From Candidatus Aenigmatarchaeota archaeon (lineage in GTDB: Archaea; Aenigmatarchaeota; Aenigmatarchaeia; CG10238-14; SpSt-28): a stretch of DNA of 8,491 nt. Location of the stretch: contig JAGGZO010000045.1 in assembly GCA_021161995.1 (NCBI GenBank), positions 1 to 8,491 on the forward strand, written 5' to 3'. Each line of letters begins with the position of its first letter. Within the stretch, counting starts at the first letter, position 1. The notes beneath the pieces are model-generated. The model made no database searches and had not been told where the DNA came from. It saw only the letters and a list, made by a program, of their open reading frames with translations. A program made the position numbers and the translations under genes. Below, piece by piece: positions 1 through 5,514 of this stretch.

Positions 1-273
1 TACAGTTGCTTTATCGCTATTAAGCTCTTCGTAATATTTTATTTTCTTTTCTATGTGATCTATGTCTAATATATCTACCTCTTCACTTAACTTGTACTTT
101 TCTAGTATTTCAGGTATTTTTGCCCTTAGTTCCATTGCTTTGTTCATAGCCCTTGTTATTATCTCTGCATTATACAAAGCATTCATGTTTATTGCGTAGT
201 CTCTTTGTATTCTCCAATCTGATAATTTCTTCTCATCTCTTAGTATCTCAAATATAATTTTTTCGTATTTCAT
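1..273 (-). CDS. Unrecognised charged helical protein, N-terminal 91 residues (3' end beyond window)
   Basis: An open frame reads leftwards from an ATG at 273 with no stop before the window edge, so only the first 91 residues are visible. The protein starts MKYEKIIFEIL and is rich in Lys, Glu, Ile and Leu. It looks almost entirely alpha-helical, with a possible amphipathic or coiled-coil stretch around residues 40-85 (for example AMNKAMELRAKIPEILEKY). I see no signal peptide, membrane segment or recognisable catalytic motif, and I do not recognise the family. The start is well supported: a strong Shine-Dalgarno (AAGGAGTGA) lies just upstream and a TATA-like box sits at 308-315. It is transcribed divergently from the yvcK-like gene. 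The codon usage resembles that of the neighbours. The reading frame is secure; the function is unknown. Confidence 0.75.
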   Translation of the reverse strand, partial: MKYEKIIFEILRDEKKLSDWRIQRDYAINMNALYNAEIITRAMNKAMELRAKIPEILEKYKLSEEVDILDIDHIEKKIKYYEELNSDKATV

Positions 274-277
274 CTTA

Positions 278-286
278 TCACTCCTT
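278..286 (-). promoter_or_regulatory. Shine-Dalgarno of the left-edge gene
   Basis: The minus strand reads AAGGAGTGA four nucleotides before the ATG at 273, a long match to the anti-SD of 16S rRNA. It fixes the start of the partial gene and shows that this transcript has a short leader of roughly a dozen bases, unlike most first genes in this window. Confidence 0.75.
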
Positions 287-307
287 GCTTTGTATTAGTG
301 AATAAGC

Positions 308-315
308 TATTTAAA
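308..315 (-). promoter_or_regulatory. TATA-like box of the left-edge gene
   Basis: The minus strand reads TTTAAATA, close to the archaeal TATA consensus. It predicts transcription from about 285-288, just upstream of the Shine-Dalgarno at 278-286. The assignment rests on motif and spacing only. Confidence 0.5.
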
Positions 316-366
316 GCTCTCTTATGGAGAAAAGAGCTGTGATTTGTGTAGTTCTGGACAAATAGC

Positions 367-375
367 TTTTTTAAG
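367..375 (+). promoter_or_regulatory. TATA-like box of the yvcK-like gene (leaderless)
   Basis: TTTTTTAAG is centred about 28 nt before the ATG at 399. With the usual archaeal TATA-to-start spacing, transcription would begin at or within a few bases of the start codon, giving a leaderless mRNA. No Shine-Dalgarno is visible before 399, which agrees with this. Confidence 0.5.
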
Positions 376-398
376 TATTTTTTTCTTTACTCTGAATT

Positions 399-1346
399 AT
401 GATAAACGTCGTTACTATTGGTGGCGGCACAGGTTCTTTTCATCTGTTACTTGGCTTAAAGAAAATAGAAGATGTAAAAATTTCTGCTATAGTCTCTATG
501 TCTGATAACGGTGGTAGTACAGGCTTATTGATAACAATGTACGGTGTTTTACCTCCAGGAGACATAAGAAACTGCTTGGTTGCTCTTTCTGACGATACTG
601 AAATATGGACCAAAATATTTAGTTATAGATTTGATGAGAGGTTGCAAAGACACAACCTAGGTAATCTAATACTAACAGCTTTGTATCATATATGCGGTTC
701 ATTCGAAGAAGGTTTGAAAAGGGCTCATGAAATATTGGAAGTAGAAAAACACGAAGTTATACCAGTTACCTATACGAGAACTATGATAAAAGCCGTTATG
801 AGTGATAATAAGGTTGTGGAGGGAGAGACTCAAATAAGAGATTATTCTAAGAAGAAGAAAATCAAGATCAAAACTCTTGAACTCAAGCCCTTGGATGATA
901 AGATAATAATACCAAACCCAAAGGCCATAGAAGCTATAAGAAAATCTGATTTCATCATAATAGGGCCTGGTAGTTTATACAGCAGTATATTACCAAATCT
1001 TTTGGTCCCAGATATTTCAGATGAGATAAACAAGTCTAAGGCAAAAAAGATTCTGATAACAAACATAATGACTGAACCAGGTGAAACTGATGGCTTTACT
1101 GTTGAAGATTTTGTTGGTGTGATAGAAAAGTATGTAAACGTCGATAGTATTTTGATAAACAGCAAAAAACCAAGTAAAGATATTCTAGATGAATACACAA
1201 AAGAAGGTAAAGAATTGATGGTAAACAAAAAGAATGATCCAAGATATGTTTTCGCTGATCTATTGAATGAGAAAGATGTGTTAAGACATGACCCAGAAAA
1301 ATTAAGAAGAGTGCTTCATTGGATTTTCCTAAGAAATATAAGCTAA
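399..1346 (+). CDS. yvcK: YvcK-type (gluconeogenesis factor / CofD-like fold) nucleotide-sugar-binding protein
   Basis: A 315-residue cytoplasmic protein, complete and near the usual length for YvcK. Visible family motifs in order: glycine-rich GGGTG (residues 8-12), SDNGGSTG (about 35-42, DDGGSSG in most relatives), LPPGDIRNCLVALS (about 51-64), HNLGNLIL (about 85-92), GPGSLYSSILPNLLVPDI (about 189-206) and TEPGETDGFTVEDF (about 224-237). These match YvcK rather than CofD proper, the F420-pathway LPPG transferase. Bacterial YvcK binds UDP-sugars such as UDP-GlcNAc and affects growth on gluconeogenic carbon sources and cell-envelope construction; its biochemical reaction is not settled. In an archaeon without peptidoglycan the role is open. 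The gene stands alone behind its own TATA box and overlaps the convergent RNA ligase gene by 18 nt. Family confidence is high, cellular role low. Confidence 0.9.
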   Translation: MINVVTIGGGTGSFHLLLGLKKIEDVKISAIVSMSDNGGSTGLLITMYGVLPPGDIRNCLVALSDDTEIWTKIFSYRFDERLQRHNLGNLILTALYHICGSFEEGLKRAHEILEVEKHEVIPVTYTRTMIKAVMSDNKVVEGETQIRDYSKKKKIKIKTLELKPLDDKIIIPNPKAIEAIRKSDFIIIGPGSLYSSILPNLLVPDISDEINKSKAKKILITNIMTEPGETDGFTVEDFVGVIEKYVNVDSILINSKKPSKDILDEYTKEGKELMVNKKNDPRYVFADLLNEKDVLRHDPEKLRRVLHWIFLRNIS

Positions 1347-2126
1347 ATTAGACCATGTCCTAAATTTACTAGCGTATCGTTCATAAACTAGTTTCTTTTC
1401 TTTTCTAGCGATCTTTATGCCAAGTGGTTTTAATACATGTTTATTGATATATTTCGTGTACCCTTTGTAGGAATACATTTTGATGATATTTGCTTCTGGA
1501 TAGTTTTCGTATCTTCCTAACTCTTGGATCATTCTTTCAAATGCAGGAATTACAACTTTTCCGAATAATTGTTTTCCATAGTTTTTTAGCACAATACCTT
1601 CAACAAAGTTTTTTGGTAATTTATTTGCTTCTTCATATAGATCGGGTAAGTTATCCTTCATGTATTCTACCATTTTTGTATTTAAACAAGTCTTAAACGC
1701 GCTTTTAGTCTTAAACGCAATTTTTTCTAGGTACTTCTCTACATACATTCTATCTCTCTTTTTTGGTTTTGATATGTCGTATTTCTTGATTCTTCCTATT
1801 ATTGGTGCTGGTGTTGCACCTATTTCTAGCAATAACAGAATTTTTTCTGGTTCATCTAGATATCTTTTCTCTGTTTTATTGTAAACATCAAAAAATACAA
1901 CATCATTTGGTAAGTTTTCATATCTTATTGTGTGTGTTTTCCTTAAATCCTCTCCATAGAATACATATTCATCGGTTTCTATTGTCACCAGAGCTCCATC
2001 TAGCTTTTCTTCTGCGAAACAATCTTCTATGAGTTCATCTAAACATTTTTTACTAAGATATTCTTTTCCTTTTATAAATGTGTTCGGAGTAACTATTCTG
2101 AATATCTTATGTTTCTTTCTTTCCAT
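1329..2126 (-). CDS. Rnl2-like ATP-dependent RNA ligase (nucleotidyltransferase-fold)
   Basis: A 265-residue protein with the covalent nucleotidyltransferase signature. Motif I is EKLDG with the presumed AMP-accepting Lys41. A motif III-like FFDVYN lies at about residues 78-83, motif IV EGIVLKNY at about 176-183, and a motif V-like FGKVV at about 188-192 with Lys190. This order and the compact size fit the T4 Rnl2-like RNA ligase group, which seals 5'-phosphate to 3'-OH RNA ends through enzyme-AMP and RNA-AMP intermediates. The basic, aromatic-rich C-terminal 70 residues show no recognisable OB fold, which argues against a DNA ligase. The ATG at 2126 is preferred over a TTG at 2159 because it follows GAGGTCGAGG. 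It overlaps the upstream PIN gene by 34 nt, so the two are probably co-transcribed and translationally coupled. It is unrelated to RtcB, the tRNA-splicing ligase of archaea. Substrate unknown. Confidence 0.75.
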   Translation of the reverse strand: MERKKHKIFRIVTPNTFIKGKEYLSKKCLDELIEDCFAEEKLDGALVTIETDEYVFYGEDLRKTHTIRYENLPNDVVFFDVYNKTEKRYLDEPEKILLLLEIGATPAPIIGRIKKYDISKPKKRDRMYVEKYLEKIAFKTKSAFKTCLNTKMVEYMKDNLPDLYEEANKLPKNFVEGIVLKNYGKQLFGKVVIPAFERMIQELGRYENYPEANIIKMYSYKGYTKYINKHVLKPLGIKIARKEKKLVYERYASKFRTWSNLAYIS

Positions 2127-2923
2127 CTTTCCTCGACCTCGAGCTTTAATTTTTTCCAACCATATTCCTTAGCAATTTTTATAGCATCATCAAACTCCAG
2201 AACGTTTATGATTGGTATAAATCTATGGACTTTTGAGTTATACTTCACTATCCTCGTATCCAGTGTTAAAATCATGTTCATGCTAGAATAATACGCTGCA
2301 TCTAGCCAGTCTTTATCATCTGGGTCAATAAACAGCCTCCTCATCGTAGCTTTTTCATATTCTTCATTTTCTCTGAAGGACTTCCTCTTTTTCTTGTATG
2401 GATAATTTAAATATACGTTCCCATTTTTCTTTTTTATTTCGATTGTCTTTACGAAAAATAATTTGTTTGTCTTGGCTTCTATAGGATACAGATACCCGGA
2501 TCCATTATCCTTTATCTCTTCGATATTCTTTAGTACTTCTTCCTTTAAGCCTGCCGAGTATTTCTTCCCAAAAACTTTCTTTATTCTTTTTTCAACTTCG
2601 TTTAGAATTTCTTTTGTTGTGTAGAACTCTATGTTTATCCCAGCTCTTTTGTACTTTCTTGTTATGTTACTAACAAGCTTGTACACATCGTTAGCAGTTA
2701 ACTTTGTGTCGTACATCTCGTAAGTATAACCGGATAATATCTTTTCGGAAATTTTTTGCCATTTTCCTTTTCGATATTCTTTCTGTTTATATTTTATAAG
2801 TTCATAATCGTTTTTCCTAAGATTCTCTAGGAATGAGCCAAACAGTATATCTAGCAATACACATTCATCTAGAAATACCTTGTATTTTTGGTTTTCAGCT
2901 CTATTCTTTTTCGAATATTTCAT
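2093..2923 (-). CDS. PIN-domain protein, putative Mg-dependent ribonuclease
   Basis: A 276-residue protein starting MKYSKKN. PIN-fold hallmarks are visible at both ends. Near the N-terminus, KVFLDECVLLDILFG carries the first acidic residue (Asp19) at the end of strand 1. Acidic helix residues follow (Glu105 and Glu109 in KEILNEVEKRI). DPDDKDWLDAA (about 200-210) leads into a hydrophobic strand and LTLDTRIV (about 219-226, Asp222), and PIINVLEF closes the domain as in VapC-like proteins. It is twice the size of a VapC toxin: the first acidic strand and the DKDWLDAA/LDTRI block are separated by about 180 residues, including a basic Lys/Tyr-rich segment at 150-190. PIN nucleases generally cut RNA leaving 5'-phosphate and 3'-OH. 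The longer frame starting at 3040 is rejected because a TATA box sits at 2945-2952. No antitoxin-like small gene lies beside it; its partner is the overlapping RNA ligase. Confidence 0.7.
   Translation of the reverse strand: MKYSKKNRAENQKYKVFLDECVLLDILFGSFLENLRKNDYELIKYKQKEYRKGKWQKISEKILSGYTYEMYDTKLTANDVYKLVSNITRKYKRAGINIEFYTTKEILNEVEKRIKKVFGKKYSAGLKEEVLKNIEEIKDNGSGYLYPIEAKTNKLFFVKTIEIKKKNGNVYLNYPYKKKRKSFRENEEYEKATMRRLFIDPDDKDWLDAAYYSSMNMILTLDTRIVKYNSKVHRFIPIINVLEFDDAIKIAKEYGWKKLKLEVEERWKERNIRYSE
2127..2140 (-). promoter_or_regulatory. Ribosome binding site of the RNA ligase inside the PIN gene
   Basis: The minus strand reads GAGGTCGAGGAAAG directly before the ATG at 2126, offering GAGGT at nine bases and GAGG at four bases from the start. 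It lies within the last codons of the PIN-domain gene, which supports coupled translation and decides the ligase start against the upstream TTG. Confidence 0.6.
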
Positions 2924-2944
2924 AAAATTATTACTGAATGGTGG

Positions 2945-2952
2945 TATATAAA
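2945..2952 (-). promoter_or_regulatory. TATA box of the PIN/ligase operon (possibly bidirectional)
   Basis: The minus strand reads TTTATATA, centred about 26 nt before the ATG at 2923, which predicts a leaderless mRNA and fixes that start. Read on the plus strand the same bases are TATATAAA, which could also drive tyrS with a leader of about 30 nt, so the element may serve both directions. Confidence 0.6.
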
Positions 2953-2969
2953 TATTACTGTATAGCCAG

Positions 2970-2989
2970 CTAAACGATTTAACGTTTAG
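2970..2989. promoter_or_regulatory. Perfect 7-bp dyad in the tyrS promoter, candidate operator
   Basis: CTAAACG and CGTTTAG form perfect inverted arms separated by ATTTAA. The spacer lies about 27 nt before the tyrS ATG, exactly where a TATA element would be expected for a leaderless start, so a protein bound to the dyad would block TBP. If transcription instead starts near 2975 from the box at 2945-2952, most of the dyad would fold as a hairpin at the mRNA 5' end. Confidence 0.4.
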
Positions 2990-3006
2990 GTTACAAGAAA
3001 TATAGT

Positions 3007-4122
3007 ATGGATGTAGAAAGAAGATTGGAATTGATAACAAGAGAACCTATGGAGGAAGTTATAACTCTAGATGAGCTTAGAAATTTGCTTGAAACTAAAG
3101 ACAAAATAGTTGGTTATGACGGTTTTGAAACGAGTGGATTCATGCATATTGGTACATGCCTAGAGAGGATAATAAAGCTAAAGGATTTGTTGGAAGCAAA
3201 AGTAGATTTTATTCTGTTCATAGCCGATTGGTTCGCTTACTTGAATAATAAGCTCGGGGGAAACATAGAATTAATACAAAAGACGGGTGAGTATTTCATA
3301 GAAGGCTGGGGGGCTGCTGCAAAAGTTTTTGATGTGGATTTTGATAAGGTTAGGATACAATGGTCTAGTAAGCTTGTTGAAAACCCAGAATACTGGGAGT
3401 TGTTCTTGAAAATCTCCAAAACTGTTACGATAAAAAGGACTTTACGTGCAGTAACAATAGCTGGTAGAACTGAGGCTGAGGTTAAACAACCAGCTTTGTT
3501 AATATATCCTTTAATGCAATCAACCGATATATTCATGTTAAACGATGGAAAAGGTGTTGATATTTGTCAGTTAGGCATGGACCAAAGAAAGGTCAACATG
3601 CTCGCTAGGGAGATAGCTCCAAAGATAGGTAGACCTAAGCCTTTAGCTTTGCACCACCATTTAATGGCTGGTTTATTGGGACCGAGTAAAATGGGTAAGT
3701 TCGATGAAAACGAAAAGATAGACCTTGAGATTTCATCCAAAATGTCTAAGTCAAAACCAGATACAGCCATTTTCATCCATGATAATGAACAAGAAATAAA
3801 GAGAAAATTGAGAAACGCATATTGCCCAGCTAAGCAGATTGAGAATAATCCAGTAATAGAAATAGCTAGGTACATATTGTTTAGAAAGTTTAACACAATT
3901 GTAATAAAAAGAGAAGAAAAATATGGTGGAAATCTAGAAATACAAAGTTATCGAGAGCTTGAAAAGATATATAGAGAGGGTAAACTACATCCTTTAGACT
4001 TAAAAAATGCTGTTGCAGAGCACTTGAACGAAATAATAGCTCCGATAAGAGAGCATTTTGAAAAAAATGAAAAGGCAAGGGAACTGTATGAAATAGTTAA
4101 ACAAGCGAGTGTAACAAGATAA
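3007..4122 (+). CDS. tyrS: Tyrosyl-tRNA synthetase, archaeal/eukaryotic type
   Basis: A 371-residue class I synthetase that charges tRNA-Tyr with tyrosine using ATP, in the cytoplasm. The HIGH equivalent is MHIGT (His47, Gly49) after the tyrosine-pocket sequence GYDGFETSG (about 36-44). YPLMQSTDIF (about 167-176, with Gln171 and Asp174 in the substrate pocket) and LGMDQRK (about 189-195) follow, and the KMSKS loop is intact (residues 245-249 in SSKMSKSKPDTAIF). Lack of an S4-like tail and the GYDGFE..G..HIG pattern place it with archaeal and eukaryotic TyrRS, not bacterial TyrRS; it is one of the better pieces of evidence for the domain of the organism. The start at 3007 has no Shine-Dalgarno, which fits a leaderless or short-leader mRNA. 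It is monocistronic, divergent from the PIN gene. TrpRS is a remote alternative, disfavoured by the pocket residues. Confidence 0.92.
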   Translation: MDVERRLELITREPMEEVITLDELRNLLETKDKIVGYDGFETSGFMHIGTCLERIIKLKDLLEAKVDFILFIADWFAYLNNKLGGNIELIQKTGEYFIEGWGAAAKVFDVDFDKVRIQWSSKLVENPEYWELFLKISKTVTIKRTLRAVTIAGRTEAEVKQPALLIYPLMQSTDIFMLNDGKGVDICQLGMDQRKVNMLAREIAPKIGRPKPLALHHHLMAGLLGPSKMGKFDENEKIDLEISSKMSKSKPDTAIFIHDNEQEIKRKLRNAYCPAKQIENNPVIEIARYILFRKFNTIVIKREEKYGGNLEIQSYRELEKIYREGKLHPLDLKNAVAEHLNEIIAPIREHFEKNEKARELYEIVKQASVTR

Positions 4123-4136
4123 CCTTTTACCAATCT

Positions 4137-4178
4137 TCATGGTATGAACAATCTGTATTATGATATTGTTCCTCATGA
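4137..4178. repeat. Imperfect dyad between tyrS and gpmA
   Basis: GAACAAT at 4146-4152 and ATTGTTC at 4165-4171 are perfect inverted arms around a 12-nt loop, flanked by outer arms TCATG (4137-4141) and CATGA (4174-4178). The element lies right upstream of the TATA box at 4186-4193, so it could be an operator for the phosphoglycerate mutase gene or a 3' hairpin of the tyrS transcript. No T-tract follows it closely, so a terminator is not favoured. Confidence 0.35.
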
Positions 4179-4185
4179 GTTGAAA

Positions 4186-4193
4186 TTATAAAA
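4186..4193 (+). promoter_or_regulatory. TATA box of gpmA
   Basis: TTATAAAA is centred about 30 nt before the ATG at 4220, predicting a start of transcription within a few bases of the start codon. No Shine-Dalgarno is present between the two. Confidence 0.55.
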
Positions 4194-4219
4194 CAATTAC
4201 TCCGAAATACTAATAATAT

Positions 4220-4939
4220 ATGGGCTATCTAGTATTGATCAGACATGGCGATTCTTTCTGGAATGATAAAGGTTACAATTGTTTTACCGGTGATGTTGAT
4301 GTTGCAACATTACCAATTGCGTTAAAAAAGCTTATAAGAGCTGGTAAAGTTTTTAGTGAATTTCGTTTTGACATTGCATTTACTTCTGAATTGTATAGAG
4401 CTATACAAGCTGTTGTTATTATGCTAACCTATAACAAGGTTTCTGGTACACCTATAATCATACACAAAAAAGGACAAACAGCAAAATGGTCCAGGTTTTA
4501 TCATAACGATTTTAGAAGATATGTTCCAATAATACGGGCGTGGCAACTGAACGAACGATGTTATGGTAAACTTCAAGGAATGAGTAAGTATAATGCAATA
4601 AAGAAGTATGGTAAAGAAAAGATTACTCTGTGGAGAAGGAGTTATGATGTTTCACCTCCCGGAGGAGAGTCTTTGAAGGAAACGTTAGAAAGATCGATAA
4701 CCTTCTTTAGGAAGCGTATACTCCCACAACTTAAAAAAGGTAAAAATGTCCTTATCGGATCTCATGGGAATACTCTTAGAGCCTTATTGATGTATTTAGA
4801 CGGTTTGTCTAAAGAGGATGTTGTTAAACTAGAGATAAAAAAGGCAGTGCCTATTGTTTATAAATACGAAAATGGTGTTTTCAGGAAATTTGGCTATGTT
4901 TCAACTAGATCTAAACTAAGGAAGATTCTCAATTCTTAA
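4220..4939 (+). CDS. gpmA: 2,3-bisphosphoglycerate-dependent phosphoglycerate mutase
   Basis: A 239-residue cytoplasmic enzyme of the histidine phosphatase superfamily that interconverts 3- and 2-phosphoglycerate in glycolysis and gluconeogenesis. Visible motifs: LIRHGDSFWN with the phospho-accepting His9, CFTGDVDV (about 21-28, FTGW.D in most relatives), TSELYRAIQA with Arg60, WQLNERCYGKLQG with the acid/base Glu112, LWRRSYDVSPPGGES (about 138-151) and IGSHGNTLRALL with the second catalytic His182. Length is normal. Oddities are Asp-Val after FTG where most have Trp-Tyr or similar, a Cys in LNERCYG where His is nearly universal, and a longer stretch before the NER motif (about 83-105). Most archaea use the unrelated cofactor-independent enzyme, so this is a bacterial-type choice, possibly acquired by transfer. 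It is monocistronic and ends one base from the tRNA-Leu gene on the other strand. Confidence 0.88.
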   Translation: MGYLVLIRHGDSFWNDKGYNCFTGDVDVATLPIALKKLIRAGKVFSEFRFDIAFTSELYRAIQAVVIMLTYNKVSGTPIIIHKKGQTAKWSRFYHNDFRRYVPIIRAWQLNERCYGKLQGMSKYNAIKKYGKEKITLWRRSYDVSPPGGESLKETLERSITFFRKRILPQLKKGKNVLIGSHGNTLRALLMYLDGLSKEDVVKLEIKKAVPIVYKYENGVFRKFGYVSTRSKLRKILNS

Positions 4940-4940
4940 A

Positions 4941-5062
4941 TGCCGGGGGTGGGATTTGAACCCACGAAGGGACTACCCCACGGGATTTCTTATCATCCAA
5001 GCAGTCAAAACTTAAGCCTGAGCTTAAGTCCCGCGCCATTGACCAGGCTAGGCGACCCCGGC
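4941..5062 (-). tRNA. tRNA-Leu (anticodon UAA) with a 36-nt intron
   Basis: The minus strand folds into a class II tRNA. The acceptor GCCGGGG pairs perfectly with CCCCGGC, followed by discriminator A at 4941. The D arm contains GGTC. The anticodon stem CGGGA (5033-5029) pairs with TCCCG (4985-4981). The anticodon loop is C-T-TAA-G plus A38 after the intron. A long variable arm (GGG..TCCC region) and a T arm GTGGG-TTCAAAT-CCCAC complete the fold. Discriminator A and the long variable arm both fit leucine. No CCA is encoded, so CCA-adding enzyme is required. The exons are 5062-5023 and 4986-4941. The tRNA is convergent with and one base from gpmA; an A/T-rich stretch around 5086-5097 is a possible promoter for it. 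Confidence 0.93.
4987..5022 (-). other. tRNA-Leu intron at 37/38 with canonical bulge-helix-bulge
   Basis: The intron is 36 nt. Exon bases C32-T-T-A35 pair with intron bases TAAG (4992-4989) to give the 4-bp central helix. The 5' bulge is A36-G37/C5022 and the 3' bulge is A4988-A4987/A4986, each cut after its second base; TCA (5021-5019) with TGA (4995-4993) begins the inner helix. This is the standard substrate of the archaeal tRNA splicing endonuclease. The intron also carries GCTTAAG, complementary to the anticodon loop, which allows an alternative hairpin. Confidence 0.88.
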
Positions 5063-5118
5063 TTTCATCAAATATTTAGTATAGAAAATAAAATAAAAGG
5101 TTTTATTACTTGATGAAA
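5063..5118. repeat. 9-bp inverted repeat upstream of tRNA-Leu
   Basis: TTTCATCAA at 5063-5071 and TTGATGAAA at 5110-5118 are perfect inverted copies separated by 38 nt. One arm abuts the first base of the mature tRNA; the other lies just past the stop of the small unknown gene. The 75-nt gap it spans also holds an A/T-rich tract (minus-strand TTTTATTTTATTTT, 5086-5098) that could be a tRNA promoter or a T-rich terminator for the upstream operon. Role unknown. Confidence 0.35.
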
Positions 5119-5137
5119 ACGTAATGCTTTTCTTGAT

Positions 5138-5503
5138 TTATTTTCTGTGTAAGTTGTAGTATATTCCGTTGAGTATAAGAATAACATCTAATAGTGTTAA
5201 CGTTGTATTTGATGGTGTATAAACAATTTTTCCATCTTTAAAAATCTCTATTTGATACGATGCCTTTTTATTGTGAACCTCAAGCACGATACTATCAATC
5301 TTTTTTATGAATTCTCTTGGGTGATCTTTTGCATAGTCTTTTATGACCCTTGTTAGACTGTAGAATTCTGGACATTCAGAATCTGTTATCAGAACTTTTG
5401 GCCTAACATAGAGTTCATTTATGTTGAAATCTCTTTGGTTTATCGCTTCCAAGAGTATTATTTCTCTGCATTTTTCTTCATTGAAATAAAAAGAAAACCC
5501 CAT
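5138..5503 (-). CDS. Small unrecognised protein, second gene of the nucleotidyltransferase operon
   Basis: A 121-residue protein of unknown family. The N-terminal part (about 8-45) is acidic and mixed; residues 70-97 look like antiparallel strands (IVLEVHNKKASYQIEIFKDG, then KIVYT), and the C-terminal 20 residues are hydrophobic (LTLLDVILILNGIYY), probably a buried helix rather than a secure membrane segment. The start at 5503 is supported by GGTGATT just upstream, and the stop codon of the preceding nucleotidyltransferase gene is itself part of that ribosome binding site, so translation of the two genes is likely coupled. A conserved partnership with the nucleotidyltransferase would be the best clue to function; a toxin-antitoxin arrangement cannot be shown from the sequence. 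Confidence 0.75.
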   Translation of the reverse strand: MGFSFYFNEEKCREIILLEAINQRDFNINELYVRPKVLITDSECPEFYSLTRVIKDYAKDHPREFIKKIDSIVLEVHNKKASYQIEIFKDGKIVYTPSNTTLTLLDVILILNGIYYNLHRK

Positions 5504-5505
5504 AT

Positions 5506-5514
5506 AATCACCTT
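5506..5514 (-). promoter_or_regulatory. Ribosome binding site overlapping the upstream stop codon
   Basis: The minus strand reads AAGGTGATT, an excellent archaeal Shine-Dalgarno; its TGA is the stop codon of the nucleotidyltransferase gene and the next ATG follows four bases after that stop. This arrangement favours reinitiation by the same ribosomes. Confidence 0.7.

Noticed and set aside
315..338. AGCTCT/AGAGCT inverted repeat between the left-edge gene and the yvcK-like gene
   Set aside because: Only six bases per arm with a 12-nt loop, partly within the left-edge TATA region; too weak to call an operator.
842..1228. 128-codon open frame antisense to the yvcK-like gene
   Set aside because: It lies wholly within a gene with clear family motifs, has no promoter or ribosome site, and its hydrophobic composition is what antisense of Lys/Asp-rich coding DNA gives.
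399..1346. CofD (LPPG:Fo transferase) for the first full gene
   Set aside because: The SDNGGSTG, LPPGDIRNCLVALS and HNLGNL motifs are those of YvcK; CofD has a different pattern after the shared GGTG loop.
2127..2159. TTG-initiated extension of the RNA ligase by 11 residues
   Set aside because: The ATG at 2126 has a good ribosome site directly upstream, and the extra residues (KIKARGRGK) are translated from that site itself.
2924..3040. N-terminal extension of the PIN gene (MLSIPIFFLHP...)
   Set aside because: It would run through the TATA box at 2945-2952 and into the tyrS coding start; the hydrophobic stretch is antisense to the tyrS upstream region and the PIN fold begins after the ATG at 2923.
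5111..5116. TGATGA box C-like motif suggesting a C/D box sRNA
   Set aside because: No CTGA box D at a suitable distance nor C'/D' pair was found on either strand of the gap.
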